Source: Pelagibacterales bacterium SAG-MED11
Lineage (GTDB): Bacteria > Pseudomonadota > Alphaproteobacteria > Pelagibacterales > Pelagibacteraceae
Direction of reading: 5' to 3'
DNA: 64,000 nucleotides
Assembly (NCBI GenBank): GCA_014654265.1
Contig: JACWDI010000002.1
Location: forward strand, 1-64,000
Position numbers and translations under genes: made by a program. The notes under the pieces are model-generated. The model was not told the DNA's origin. It made no database searches and was given only the letters and a program-made list of their open reading frames with translations. Within the stretch, counting starts at the first letter, position 1, and every line of letters starts with the position of its first letter. This document shows, piece by piece, positions 55,295-64,000 of the stretch.

Positions 55295-56410
55295 TTAATT
55301 AGTCGCTTTCTTTTTACTTAGTTCTGGTAACGGAAGATAAGGAACTACTCCTGATCCTGCGTTTTTTTCTATGATAACTTTATCTATATCTGCTAGAACT
55401 TTTTCCATTGTTTCTAGATACATTCTTTCTTGAGTTACAGATTTTGCCATTTTGTATTCATTATAAATTGCTAAAAACCTGCTTGCTTCACCTTCTGCTT
55501 TTGCAACAACTTCTTTTTTATATGCTTCTGCTGCTTGAAGAATTTTTTGCGCTTCCCCACGAGCTCTTGGTATTACATCATTTGCATACGCTTCAGCTTC
55601 GTTTTTAGATCTTTCCATATCAGCTCTTGCAGCTTGTACATCTCTGAATGCATCAATTACTTGATCAGGTGGATCAGCTTTTTGAGTTTGAACTTGAGTT
55701 ATTTGAATACCACTAGTGTATTCATCTAAAATTTTTTGAATAATCTCTTGAGTGTCAGTCTCTATTAGGGATCTTCCTTCTGTTAAAATTGGCTGAATAT
55801 CTGATCTAGCAATTACTTCTCTCATTGCTGTCTCGGCTGCTGCTTTTACAGTTCCTTCAGGATCTTGAATTTTAAATAAAAAATTTCCAGCATCTTTGAT
55901 TACCCAGAAAACAGAAAAATCTATATTAACAATATTTTCATCTCCTGTTAACATTAAGCTTTCTTGAGGAACATCAGCAACTCCACCTGAAGAGGAAAAT
56001 CCACTATCTCTTTCAGACCTAAAGCCGATATCAATTCTATTAACTTTGGTGACTTTTGGAGTAAGTACTGACTCAACTGGAAAAGGTATATGATAATTTA
56101 ATCCAGGCTGAGTTGTTTTTACAAATTTTCCAAATCTTAAAACTACACCTTGTTCATCAGGTAAAACTCTATAAAGGCCACTTGCAAGCCATACAAAACC
56201 TAAAATAATTAAAACTAAAATAGCCTGTTTACCACCAGAAGAACTTCCGCCTGGTAAAAATTTTTTTATTTTTTCTTGAAACTCTCTAATAATTTTTTCA
56301 ATATCTGGAGGTGTAGGGCCTCTTCCTGATCCATTACCACTTCCGCCTCCTCCTGGGGGAGTTCCCCAAGGACTGCCACCTCTTTGTTGAAAATCGTCTG
56401 ACATAGACAT
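55295..56410 (-). CDS. hflK: HflK, FtsH-modulating SPFH protein
   Basis: The larger HflKC subunit. A Gly/Pro-rich N-terminus (SPWGTPPGGGGSGNGSGRG) comes before the membrane helix (ILVLIILGFVWLASGLY) and the SPFH domain (EQGVVLRFGKFVKTTQPGLNYHIPFP). The track start at 56488 overlaps the divergent mrp gene; MSMSDDFQQRGG at 56410 (or the next Met at 56404) is the standard HflK beginning, giving 371 residues and a 44-bp divergent gap. Confidence 0.93.
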   Translation of the reverse strand: MSMSDDFQQRGGSPWGTPPGGGGSGNGSGRGPTPPDIEKIIREFQEKIKKFLPGGSSSGGKQAILVLIILGFVWLASGLYRVLPDEQGVVLRFGKFVKTTQPGLNYHIPFPVESVLTPKVTKVNRIDIGFRSERDSGFSSSGGVADVPQESLMLTGDENIVNIDFSVFWVIKDAGNFLFKIQDPEGTVKAAAETAMREVIARSDIQPILTEGRSLIETDTQEIIQKILDEYTSGIQITQVQTQKADPPDQVIDAFRDVQAARADMERSKNEAEAYANDVIPRARGEAQKILQAAEAYKKEVVAKAEGEASRFLAIYNEYKMAKSVTQERMYLETMEKVLADIDKVIIEKNAGSGVVPYLPLPELSKKKATN

Positions 56411-56454
56411 TCTATATAGTGTCTTTATATAGAAAAACAAGTTAAGATCTAAAT

Positions 56455-57279
56455 ATGCCAAAGGAAAAGCCTGAATTAAGTGACGCAATGCGAAAAAAAA
56501 TGAGCGGTAAAAAGCTTGAGAAAAACCCCATTAAAGGAACAAAGTTTACAATAGCAATTTCAAGTGCAAAAGGAGGTGTAGGAAAATCTACCTTTGCAAC
56601 AAACTTAGCATTAGCACTTAAAAATATTGGTTGCAAAGTAGGTTTGCTAGATGCGGATATTTATGGACCGTCTATTCCTAAGATGCTTGGTATTAATGAA
56701 AAACCTAAAAGCGATGGTGAAAAATTAGAACCAATTAAAAAATATGATATTCAGTGTATGTCAATTGGTTTCCTTACAGATCAAGAGACTCCAATGATAT
56801 GGCGTGGACCTATGGTAACCAGTGCAATTAAAACTTTTACTCAAAAAGTAAATTGGCAAGATTTGGATTTTATAATTGTAGATATGCCTCCTGGTACAGG
56901 AGATACTCAACTTACTTTTGCACAAGATATTAAAATGGATGGTGCAATTATAGTTTCTACTCCTCAGGAAGTTGCCTTACTTGATGTCAAAAGAGGAATT
57001 AAAATGTTTGATAAATTAGGAGTTAAAATTTTAGGTTTAATTGATAACATGAGCTTTTTTACTGGTGATGATGGAAAAAAGTATAAAATTTTTGGTGAAG
57101 GTGGTGTCAAAAAAACTGCTGATGAATTTAAAAAAGAGTTCTTAGGAGAAATACCAATAGATCCTAAGGTTGGAAAATCAGGAGACGAGGGCATGCCTAT
57201 TGTAGAGTCTGATCCTACTAATGAAGTTTCTAAAATATACTTAAATTTTGCTAATAAGATTAAATCAACTTATCTTTAA
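56455..57279 (+). CDS. mrp: Mrp/ApbC-type P-loop ATPase lacking the CxxC pair
   Basis: A 274-residue ParA/MinD-like ATPase of the Mrp (NBP35/ApbC) family, thought to carry or insert Fe-S clusters. It has the deviant Walker [33 protein letters not shown] and [16 protein letters not shown]. The DUF59 N-domain of longer homologues is absent. Where the bridging-cluster CxxC would lie the sequence is [20 protein letters not shown], with no Cys; I recall the same loss in other alphaproteobacteria. It overlaps the convergent thyX by 20 bp. Confidence 0.9.
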   Translation: MPKEKPELSDAMRKKMSGKKLEKNPIKGTKFTIAISSAKGGVGKSTFATNLALALKNIGCKVGLLDADIYGPSIPKMLGINEKPKSDGEKLEPIKKYDIQCMSIGFLTDQETPMIWRGPMVTSAIKTFTQKVNWQDLDFIIVDMPPGTGDTQLTFAQDIKMDGAIIVSTPQEVALLDVKRGIKMFDKLGVKILGLIDNMSFFTGDDGKKYKIFGEGGVKKTADEFKKEFLGEIPIDPKVGKSGDEGMPIVESDPTNEVSKIYLNFANKIKSTYL

Positions 57280-58207
57280 GATCAAAAGCTTCCATTAATT
57301 CATTCCATTCTCGTTTTGAAAGACCAGAGTCTTCCATCGAAATGGACTCACCTTTAATTAATTTCTGGATAATAACTTTTCCTTTTGCAGAAACTTCTGT
57401 TCCACCAACTCTATAATCCAAAAAAGCATCATAAGTAATTGGGACCCATTTTTTTACAGTGTCTAACATTATATCTGCGTAAACTCTTATTTCATATTGA
57501 GCATGACTGTCAGCTCTTAATCTTAAAAAATTCATCAAATTTAACAAGTCTGTTTTCCAATACCATTGGGTATATGTATTCAAAGTCAAATTCATCCTTG
57601 CTAATTCTCTAGCTAAACCTTTTTTATTTTCATCAATGGTTGATCCGTCGTACCTCTCATTGAGCATTGTCTCATAGTTATCATAAGTTCTCTCAGCATC
57701 ATTTTTCAAAAGTTCTAAAACTTCTTTAGCTTGTTGTCCCTCAAGTACATCTCCTCTACCTTGTCTGTTACTTGTTGATTGTGCAGCAAGATTATCAGAC
57801 GTTGGTAAATAAAATTCCTTATCTAAAATAGAATATCTTGCAGAATACTCGTTAACATTAGCAGTTCTATGTCTTATCCATTGACGAGCAATAAATATTG
57901 GTAATTTAACATGATATTTTATTTCACACATTTCAAATGGAGTACTATGCCAATGACGCATCAAATATTTTATTAAACCTTTATCTGTAGAAACTTGTTT
58001 TGTTCCTTTACCATAGGAAACTCTAGCAGATTGTACTATTGAAGTATCATCACCCATATAATCAACAACTCTTACAAATCCATGATCTAATGCTGGAAGA
58101 GCTTCATAAAGTATCTTTTCTAGCTCTTGAACTGTAACTCTTTTAGTCGAATTGCTTTGAGATTGTTGATTCTTTATTTCTGCTGATTGTTCTTTAGTTA
58201 ATTTCAT
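57260..58207 (-). CDS. thyX: FAD-dependent thymidylate synthase ThyX
   Basis: The flavin-dependent thymidylate synthase, converting dUMP to dTMP. The ThyX motif [15 protein letters not shown] is intact, as are VSYGKGTK and HWHSTPFEM. The track ORF starts at 58330 inside the tmRNA gene; the proper start is the Met at 58207 ([14 protein letters not shown]), giving 315 residues. It is divergent from the tmRNA, with about 40 bp between its start and the presumed tmRNA start, and overlaps the mrp 3' end. Confidence 0.95.
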   Translation of the reverse strand: MKLTKEQSAEIKNQQSQSNSTKRVTVQELEKILYEALPALDHGFVRVVDYMGDDTSIVQSARVSYGKGTKQVSTDKGLIKYLMRHWHSTPFEMCEIKYHVKLPIFIARQWIRHRTANVNEYSARYSILDKEFYLPTSDNLAAQSTSNRQGRGDVLEGQQAKEVLELLKNDAERTYDNYETMLNERYDGSTIDENKKGLARELARMNLTLNTYTQWYWKTDLLNLMNFLRLRADSHAQYEIRVYADIMLDTVKKWVPITYDAFLDYRVGGTEVSAKGKVIIQKLIKGESISMEDSGLSKREWNELMEAFDLKDKLI

Positions 58208-58215
58208 GATTGTTA

Positions 58216-58243
58216 TTGAATCTCTTGTGATTCCTTTTATATT
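58216..58243 (+). promoter_or_regulatory. candidate tmRNA promoter
   Basis: TTGAAT (58216-58221) and TATATT (58238-58243) are 16 bp apart; TATTAA two bases later is an alternative. The start would fall near 58250, just where a GTTGG-TTTT-CCAAC hairpin begins. Confidence 0.4.
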
Positions 58244-58249
58244 AATAAG

Positions 58250-58510
58250 GTTGGTTTTCCAACTATGACGATAAACGAATTTCGTAATAACCATCGCGGA
58301 CGTGGGGGCAGTACCCACCACCTCCACCATTTACAACTTATGGGGGTGAACCAGAATCGACGGATGACTAAAGGCTATTCTTTTGTTCGGAATTGCTCCT
58401 CCGTAAAGGGCTAATTTATAACTGCTAACGAAAGTTACGCAATTGCTGCTTAATTAACTTTGTTAATTAAGTAAACGGGGTCCGGGGCACCTGGCAACAG
58501 AACGCCCCCA
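58250..58510 (+). ncRNA. ssrA: circularly permuted two-piece tmRNA (alphaproteobacterial ssrA)
   Basis: tmRNA rescues stalled ribosomes by acting as alanyl-tRNA and then mRNA. The gene order is permuted: the 3' tRNA half ending CACCTCC-A-CCA (CCA at 58327-58329) comes first. A 12-nt intervening piece follows, then the 5' half GGGGGTG (58342-58348) with AATCGACGG. The halves form a 7-bp acceptor stem with a G3-U70 pair, the alanine identity mark. The tag frame GCT AAC GAA AGT TAC GCA ATT GCT GCT TAA (58424-58453) codes ANESYAIAA. A hairpin (58450-58470) and GGGGC/GCCCC stem follow. The 5' and 3' ends are approximate. Confidence 0.92.
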
Positions 58511-58587
58511 TAAAAAAGTATTTTTGTCGCTGATGATTTTAAAAATTTATTTAGAAAAAATTTACTTTAAGGTATAGGAAATCTTCA

Positions 58588-59949
58588 ATGAAAATCAAAT
58601 TAAATTTTATCTATATAATTATAATAACTTTTTTAATTTCTTTATTAATCTTTGGTTATCTTCTTAACCAAAAAAGTTCAGCATCAAAAAAAAATGAAAT
58701 TTCAAGCATGATGCAGCAATTAAAAACTAGAAATACTCAAATTGCTGAAATTCAAAAAAATTTATTTAAAAACGATAAAAATATAAATGATTTAATAAAT
58801 CAAAAAAAAATTAACTTTAAAAAAGTCGTTAATGATAAAGAGCTAGCTGGTTTTGATAATTACTTTTTTTCCAAATATACAACTAATGATATATTATTTA
58901 TTGGAAACCGAAGAGCTATTGGTACTGGGTATATTGATTTTTATAACAAAGATAAAAAATTGTTATTGGCAACATACGATGGGATTTTCGCGTATTCCGA
59001 AATAGATAACTTAATAAATTTTCAAAAAATTAACTCTAATATTAATTCATTGATTAAATATGAAAAATTTTACTTACATGAACAATATGGAATTAAAGAT
59101 ATTTTCATAGATAAGGACACTCTTTATGTAGCTTATATAGGAAATAAAAAAGATAACTGTTATGATTTAAAAATTATTACTTCTAAATTAAGTGAGACAT
59201 ATTTAGATTTTCAGTTGTTCTACCAAACATCCAATTGTGTTGACAAAAATAATAATCATGGATTTTGGGCACATCAAGGTGCAGGAGGAAGGATTACTAA
59301 AATAGATAATTTTCATCTTTTATTTACCACAGGAGATTTTAGAAATAGACCTCTGGCACAAAACAAGGAAAGTAATTATGGAAAGATTTTAAAAATTAAC
59401 ATCCAAAATAACGAAGCTGAAGTTATTTCTATGGGTCATAGGAACCCTCAAGGGCTATATTATAGTAAAAATTTTAATTTTGTATTATCGACTGAACATG
59501 GCCCTAAAGGAGGAGATGAGATTAATATAAATCATAAGCCATTTTTAAATATAAAAAACTTTGGTTGGCCAATATCCTCTTACGGCGAACACTATTACAA
59601 ACATTATTCAAAAGAAATATTATCAGAGGCACCATTAAACAATTCTCATAGGAAGTATGGATTCGAAGAACCTATTAAATATTTTGATCCTTCTATAGGT
59701 ATAAGTGAAGTAATTCCTTTCAACAAAAATGATAGCGAGTTTTTAATTGGTGCAATGGGTAATGAAATTAAAGAACAGGATTTAGGTATACATTATATTC
59801 AACTTAATAAAAAACGAGTTAAAATTATTAACCATAAATTTATCCCTTTAAATGAAAGAGTAAGAGATATGATAATTTCTAAAGATAAAAAAATAATAAT
59901 TATGTTTTTAGAAACTACAAGCTCTTTGGCGGTTTTAAGAAAAAAATAG
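58588..59949 (+). CDS. membrane-anchored glucose/sorbosone dehydrogenase-like protein
   Basis: A 453-residue protein. An N-terminal helix (IYIIIITFLISLLIFGYLL) is followed by a coiled coil (about 30-75) and a beta-propeller domain. The C-terminal half has the GSDH signature: GHRNPQGLYY, STEHGPKGGDEINI and NFGWPISSYGEHYY, plus HQGAGGRI. In the family these residues bind PQQ and calcium for periplasmic oxidation of sugars or alcohols. The N-terminal half is less typical. No PQQ genes are in the window. It starts after the tmRNA gene with no clear ribosome site other than AAGGTATAGG. Confidence 0.75.
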   Translation: MKIKLNFIYIIIITFLISLLIFGYLLNQKSSASKKNEISSMMQQLKTRNTQIAEIQKNLFKNDKNINDLINQKKINFKKVVNDKELAGFDNYFFSKYTTNDILFIGNRRAIGTGYIDFYNKDKKLLLATYDGIFAYSEIDNLINFQKINSNINSLIKYEKFYLHEQYGIKDIFIDKDTLYVAYIGNKKDNCYDLKIITSKLSETYLDFQLFYQTSNCVDKNNNHGFWAHQGAGGRITKIDNFHLLFTTGDFRNRPLAQNKESNYGKILKINIQNNEAEVISMGHRNPQGLYYSKNFNFVLSTEHGPKGGDEININHKPFLNIKNFGWPISSYGEHYYKHYSKEILSEAPLNNSHRKYGFEEPIKYFDPSIGISEVIPFNKNDSEFLIGAMGNEIKEQDLGIHYIQLNKKRVKIINHKFIPLNERVRDMIISKDKKIIIMFLETTSSLAVLRKK

Positions 59950-59979
59950 TTATTACAATAAAAGATATTTATTATTAAT

Positions 59980-62637
59980 TTATTTTTTTATTTCAGCTTG
60001 AGCTGCTGCAAGTCTTGCAATAGGGACTCTATAAGGAGAACAGGAAATATAATTTAGTCCCACTTTTGAACAAAAAAATATACTCTCTGGATCACCACCG
60101 TGTTCGCCACATATACCTAATTTAATTTTTTTATTTTGTTTTTTACCTTTAGCTACTGCTATTTCTACAAGATCTTTTACACCTTCATCAATAGAGACAA
60201 ATGGGTCTATTGTGAATATTTTATTCTCAATATAGTCATTTAAAAACTTACCACTATCATCTCTGCTAATCCCAAAAGTAGTTTGAGTTAAATCATTTGT
60301 ACCAAAGCTAAAAAATTCAGCATGTTTTGCAATGTCTTTTGCTTTGATGGCAGCTCTGGGTAATTCAATCATAGTACCAACTAAAAAATCAATTTTAATT
60401 TTATTTTCTTTTTGTACTTGTTTTGCTATCTTAATTACAAGATCCTTCATTATTTTTATTTCTACTTCTGTTGACACAAGTGGGATCATTATTTCTGGAA
60501 ATGCGGAAATTTTTTTATTTTTCTTTAAATCTGATAATGCTTCAAAAATTGCCCTACACTGCATCTCATAAATTTCTGGGAAAGATATCCCTAATCTACA
60601 ACCTCTATGACCAAGCATTGGGTTTTGCTCGTGTAATTCCTCGATTCTTGTCTCAACTTCTTTTGCATTGGTCCCAACAACATTCGCTACTTCTAATATC
60701 TCTCTATTAGATTTCGGTAAAAATTCGTGCAGAGGGGGATCAAGTAAACGAACTGTTACTGGAAGTCCATGCATGATTTTAAATATTTCAATAAAATCTT
60801 TTTTTTGATGTGGTAAAAGCTTTTTAAGAGCTCTAGCTCTATCTTCTTGGGTTTTAGATAAAATCATTTCTCTCACAGATAAAATTCTCTCTTCATCAAA
60901 AAACATGTGCTCAGTCCTACAAAGTCCAATCCCCTCTGCTCCAAAATCTCTAGCTGTTTTGGTGTCTAAGGGTGTTTCAGAGTTTGTTCTTACCTTTAAT
61001 TTTCTTACATTGTCTGCCCACCTCATTAGTTTTGAAAAATCCCCTGAAATTTCTGGTTTTACGGTGGGAACATCTCCTAGGATTATTCTTCCTGTAGAAC
61101 CATCTATGGTAATTACATCCCCTTCTTTAACTTCTGCAGATGAAGTTTTAAAAATTTTTTGTTCATAGTTGATATCAATTTCACTAGAGCCAGAAACACA
61201 AGGCCTACCCATTCCTCTTGCAACTACTGCTGCATGACTAGTCATTCCACCTCTGGCTGTTAAAATTCCTTTAGCTGCATGCATTCCTTGAATATCTTCT
61301 GGAGACGTTTCTACTCTTACTAAAATAGTGTCTTGCATCATGTCATTAAGTCTTTGTGCCTCTTCTGAAGAAAAGACTACTTTACCACTTGCAGCACCAG
61401 GTGATGCAGGTAAACCATTTGCAATTACTTGAATAGAACTTTTTTCATCTAAAGTTGGATGAAGCAATGTATCCAAAGAGTTTGGGTCAATCCTTAATAT
61501 AGCTTGATTTTTTGAAATTAATTTTTCTTTAACCATATCTACTGCTATCTTCACAGCTGATTTTGATGTTCTTTTCCCAGAACGAGTTTGTAAAATCCAG
61601 AGTTTTTTATTTTCAACAGTAAATTCTACATCTTGCATATCCTTATAGTGTTTTTCTAATTTTTTTAAGATCTTAAATAATTCCGAATAAACTTTAGGCA
61701 TCGACTCTTCCATGGATGCTTCTTTAACTTTAGCTTCTTTTTTTGCTTTTTTTGTTATGTACTGTGGTGTTCTTGTCCCAGCAACAACATCTTCACCTTG
61801 AGCATTAATCAAATATTCTCCATAAATATCGTTTGATCCATCAGAAGGATTTCTTGTAAAAACTACACCAGTAGCACAATCATTTCCCATATTTCCAAAT
61901 ACCATTGACTGTACATTCACTGCAGTTCCCCATTCAGAAGGTATCTGATTTAATTTTCTATAAACTTTTGCTCTTTTACTCTCCCAAGAAAGAAATACTG
62001 CACTTATTGCACCTAGTAATTGTTGATTAACATCTTGCGGAAATTCTTTATTTGTTTTTTCTTTAACAACATTTTTAAAATCTTTTATTAGTCCATCCCA
62101 ATCATCTTCATCTAAATCAGTATCTAGTAACACTCCTTTGGTTAGCTTATAATTTTCTATTAATTCCTCAAAATGGTAACCTTCAACACCCATTACAACG
62201 TTACCATACATTTGAATAAATCTTCTGTAGCTATCTTTGGCAAATCTACCATTTGAAGTCTTGTTTGCTAAAGCAATTACGGTTTTATCATTTAAACCAA
62301 GATTAAGAATTGTATCCATCATGCCAGGCATCGAAACTCTAGCCCCAGATCTTACAGATAATAAAAGTGGATTTTTTAAGTCTCCAAATTTTTTTGATAC
62401 GTCCTTTTCAATTACTTTTAACTCTTTTTTAATTTGGTTAATTAATTTAGAATTTAATTTCTTTTTATCTTTATAAAAAACTTCACAAACCTTAGTAGAA
62501 ATTGTAAATCCTGGTGGTACTGGAAGTCCCATTCTTCCCATTTCTGAAAGGTTAGCACCTTTTCCACCCAAAAAATTTTTAGGATTTTTAATTTTTTGTG
62601 TATCTTTCGATTTAAAATTTAAAATTAGTTTATTCAT
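59980..62637 (-). CDS. ppdK: pyruvate, phosphate dikinase
   Basis: An 885-residue enzyme interconverting pyruvate/ATP/phosphate and PEP/AMP/diphosphate. The N-terminal nucleotide domain starts GGKGANLSEMGRMGLPVPPGF, the swivelling phospho-His domain holds GGMTSHAAVVARGMGRPCVSG, and the C-terminal PEP-binding barrel has FFSFGTNDLTQTTFG and the catalytic Cys in ICGEHGGDPES. Its start overlaps the glyS stop by 8 bp. The full family length is present. Confidence 0.96.
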   Translation of the reverse strand: MNKLILNFKSKDTQKIKNPKNFLGGKGANLSEMGRMGLPVPPGFTISTKVCEVFYKDKKKLNSKLINQIKKELKVIEKDVSKKFGDLKNPLLLSVRSGARVSMPGMMDTILNLGLNDKTVIALANKTSNGRFAKDSYRRFIQMYGNVVMGVEGYHFEELIENYKLTKGVLLDTDLDEDDWDGLIKDFKNVVKEKTNKEFPQDVNQQLLGAISAVFLSWESKRAKVYRKLNQIPSEWGTAVNVQSMVFGNMGNDCATGVVFTRNPSDGSNDIYGEYLINAQGEDVVAGTRTPQYITKKAKKEAKVKEASMEESMPKVYSELFKILKKLEKHYKDMQDVEFTVENKKLWILQTRSGKRTSKSAVKIAVDMVKEKLISKNQAILRIDPNSLDTLLHPTLDEKSSIQVIANGLPASPGAASGKVVFSSEEAQRLNDMMQDTILVRVETSPEDIQGMHAAKGILTARGGMTSHAAVVARGMGRPCVSGSSEIDINYEQKIFKTSSAEVKEGDVITIDGSTGRIILGDVPTVKPEISGDFSKLMRWADNVRKLKVRTNSETPLDTKTARDFGAEGIGLCRTEHMFFDEERILSVREMILSKTQEDRARALKKLLPHQKKDFIEIFKIMHGLPVTVRLLDPPLHEFLPKSNREILEVANVVGTNAKEVETRIEELHEQNPMLGHRGCRLGISFPEIYEMQCRAIFEALSDLKKNKKISAFPEIMIPLVSTEVEIKIMKDLVIKIAKQVQKENKIKIDFLVGTMIELPRAAIKAKDIAKHAEFFSFGTNDLTQTTFGISRDDSGKFLNDYIENKIFTIDPFVSIDEGVKDLVEIAVAKGKKQNKKIKLGICGEHGGDPESIFFCSKVGLNYISCSPYRVPIARLAAAQAEIKK

Positions 62638-64000
62638 TATTTATTTTCAATAATTGAAAGTTTATAAAATTTTGAAATGTTTTACATAACATATTAATAA
62701 GTTCCAATCTGTTTTTTCGTAAAGTTTCATTTTCTTCATTAACTTTGACATTGTCAAAAAATTCGAAAATATCTTTCTTTGCACCTGCCAAAATCGTTAA
62801 TGATTGTTCATAGTTTTCATCGTTATTAATATTTGAATAGTATTTTTTAATCTCATTAATCTTTTTATATAAATTTTTCTCAATATCTGTTTTAAAAATA
62901 CCAGGATCAGTTGTATTGGTCATTTCTATTTCACTATTTTTCAATTCATTATCTAATATATTTGATGCTCTTTTATAACTTGAGATAATATCTATTCCTT
63001 GTTGGTTATTAATAATCTTATTTAGTCGGTTCGCTTTTTCATAAGATGAGAATAAATTATTTAGTGAAAAAGAAGAGATAGTAGCTTCAATTATGTCAAG
63101 ACGGATTTTTTTTTCTTTCATGTAATATCTAAATCTATCTTTTAAAAAATTATGTAACTCTTTCTGTAAATTTTGATTATTTAAATTATAACCTTGTTCT
63201 TGATATAAACTTGTAGAATAACTTAATAGATCATTTACTTTAAAATTTTTTTTATTTTCAATTATTGTTCTAATAATACCAAGCGCAGTGCGTCTTAATG
63301 CAAATGGATCTTTTGAACTTGTAGGTTTTTCGTTAATTCCAAAAAAACCAACTAAAGTGTCTATTTTATCTGAAACAGATAAAGCAACACTAAAAGGTTT
63401 TTTGGGAGTTTGAGTATCCAAACCAATTGGTAAATATTGTTCAGTTATTGCTAATGAAACATCTCTATCAAAACCTTGGTGTAAGGCAAAATATCCACCC
63501 ATAATTCCTTGAAGCTCAGGAAATTCTCCGACTAAATTGGAAGTTAAATCTGTTTTACAAATTGAAGCTGACAATTCTACTTTTTCTTTACTAATCAACA
63601 ACTCATCAGAAATAATTCCACCCAATTTTCTCAATCGTTGAACTTTGTCAAAATATGTTCCTAATCCTTTGAAAAAATTCATTAATTTTAATTCAGAAAT
63701 TTTTTTAACTAAATTTTGAGTTTTATCTTTATTCCAAAAAAATTCTGCATCACTAAGCCTTGCCTCAATAACTCTTTCATTTCCAATCTTTATCAGTCCT
63801 TTTTGATCTTTTTTGTTTGAGACAATTAAAAATTCATTTGTAATCACACCATTATTATCAAAGGTTGGAAAGTATTTTTGATGAGATTGCATAGTTAAAG
63901 TTAAAATCTCTTTTGGAATAGATAAAAATCTTTTATTAAAGCTACACAATAAAACATTTGGGTTATCTACTATATTTATTACTTCATCAAATAATTTTGG
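62630..64000 (-). CDS. glyS: glycine-tRNA ligase beta subunit, C-terminal part (runs off the right edge)
   Basis: Beta subunit of the bacterial alpha2beta2 glycyl-tRNA synthetase. The open frame continues without a stop to base 64000, so the TTG start in the track at 63949 is an artefact. Motifs are FLSIPKEILTLTMQSHQKYFP, SDAEFFWNKD, CKTDLTSNLVGEFPELQGIMGGYFALHQG and DPFALRRTALGIIRTI, all of GlyS. About 457 C-terminal residues are visible of about 690. glyQ should lie just upstream, outside the window. Confidence 0.93.
   Translation of the reverse strand, partial: PKLFDEVINIVDNPNVLLCSFNKRFLSIPKEILTLTMQSHQKYFPTFDNNGVITNEFLIVSNKKDQKGLIKIGNERVIEARLSDAEFFWNKDKTQNLVKKISELKLMNFFKGLGTYFDKVQRLRKLGGIISDELLISKEKVELSASICKTDLTSNLVGEFPELQGIMGGYFALHQGFDRDVSLAITEQYLPIGLDTQTPKKPFSVALSVSDKIDTLVGFFGINEKPTSSKDPFALRRTALGIIRTIIENKKNFKVNDLLSYSTSLYQEQGYNLNNQNLQKELHNFLKDRFRYYMKEKKIRLDIIEATISSFSLNNLFSSYEKANRLNKIINNQQGIDIISSYKRASNILDNELKNSEIEMTNTTDPGIFKTDIEKNLYKKINEIKKYYSNINNDENYEQSLTILAGAKKDIFEFFDNVKVNEENETLRKNRLELINMLCKTFQNFINFQLLKINNE

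Noticed and set aside
56411-56488. Long N-terminus of hflK ([15 protein letters not shown]...)
   Set aside because: It overlaps the divergent mrp start region and does not resemble HflK; MSMSDDFQQRGG is the standard beginning.
58208-58330. N-terminal extension of thyX in the ORF track ([13 protein letters not shown]...)
   Set aside because: It is antisense to the tmRNA acceptor piece; the natural ThyX start is the Met at 58207.
63947-63949. TTG start for the glyS ORF
   Set aside because: The frame stays open to the end of the window and codes conserved GlyS sequence upstream of it, so the gene is simply cut by the edge.

Overview
This window looks like a chromosome segment of a SAR11 (Pelagibacterales, 'Ca. 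Pelagibacter'-type) alphaproteobacterium. The evidence is the very AT-rich sequence, 0-5 bp or overlapping gene spacing, an alphaproteobacterial circularly permuted (two-piece) tmRNA gene, and a gene set dominated by ABC uptake of small organic nitrogen and carbon compounds. I see no rRNA, tRNA, insertion sequence, prophage, integrase or CRISPR array. No gene-free stretch exceeds about 300 bases; the longest (58208-58587) holds the tmRNA. The species is inferred, not proven.

1-15.3 kb: csaA-lysE-acnA on the minus strand (acnA runs off the left edge), then argE (plus), an aldehyde dehydrogenase and an agmatinase-like ureohydrolase (minus), and a secreted HExxH protein overlapping an anchored cyclophilin (plus). 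Next comes a long minus-strand run: EutA-like protein, ectoine-hydrolase-like M24 protein, ABC ATPase, substrate-binding protein (SBP), two permeases and a FadN-type hydroxyacyl-CoA dehydrogenase. It resembles an uptake and breakdown unit for a compatible solute or amine.

15.4-35 kb: a plus-strand cluster (luciferase-like monooxygenase, AA_synth/DUF1185 protein, alpha/beta hydrolase, aldehyde dehydrogenase, EamA exporter, Liv-type SBP) converges on a minus-strand Liv translocon (LivG-F-H-M). Upstream of that translocon, in the same direction, lie a ProC homologue, glutarate hydroxylase GlaH, AzlCD and a second complete Liv system with its own SBP. Two secreted-protein genes sit between livH and livM of this second system. 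A 57-bp near-copy of the 3' end of livH lies after the first of them, which looks like a scar of gene insertion.

35-41 kb: a LysE-family exporter with an unusual hairpin/U-tract leader, a DUF2805 protein, glutaredoxin, and a minus-strand set (dadA-like, EamA, D-2-hydroxyacid dehydrogenase, HDAC-family amidohydrolase, msrB, small membrane protein).

41-56.4 kb: one minus-strand block carrying hflK-hflC-DUF2065-degP/Q-miaA-ilvB-ilvN-ilvC-leuA-mreB-mreC-mreD-mrdA-rodA, i.e. membrane protein quality control, tRNA modification, branched-chain amino acid synthesis and rod-shape determination, packed together.

56.4-64 kb: mrp (plus), thyX (minus), tmRNA (plus), a membrane-anchored glucose/sorbosone dehydrogenase-like protein (plus), ppdK and glyS (minus, running off the right edge).

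The most notable observations are the livH tail duplication around a secreted hydrolase gene, the monooxygenase/AA_synth/hydrolase/ALDH cluster linked to a Liv transporter, the hairpin-U-tract directly before a LysE-family start codon, three SBP genes each followed by a strong hairpin, and the MreC with a cysteine-bearing C-terminal extension. All family calls come from reading motifs and remembered families; no database search was run.
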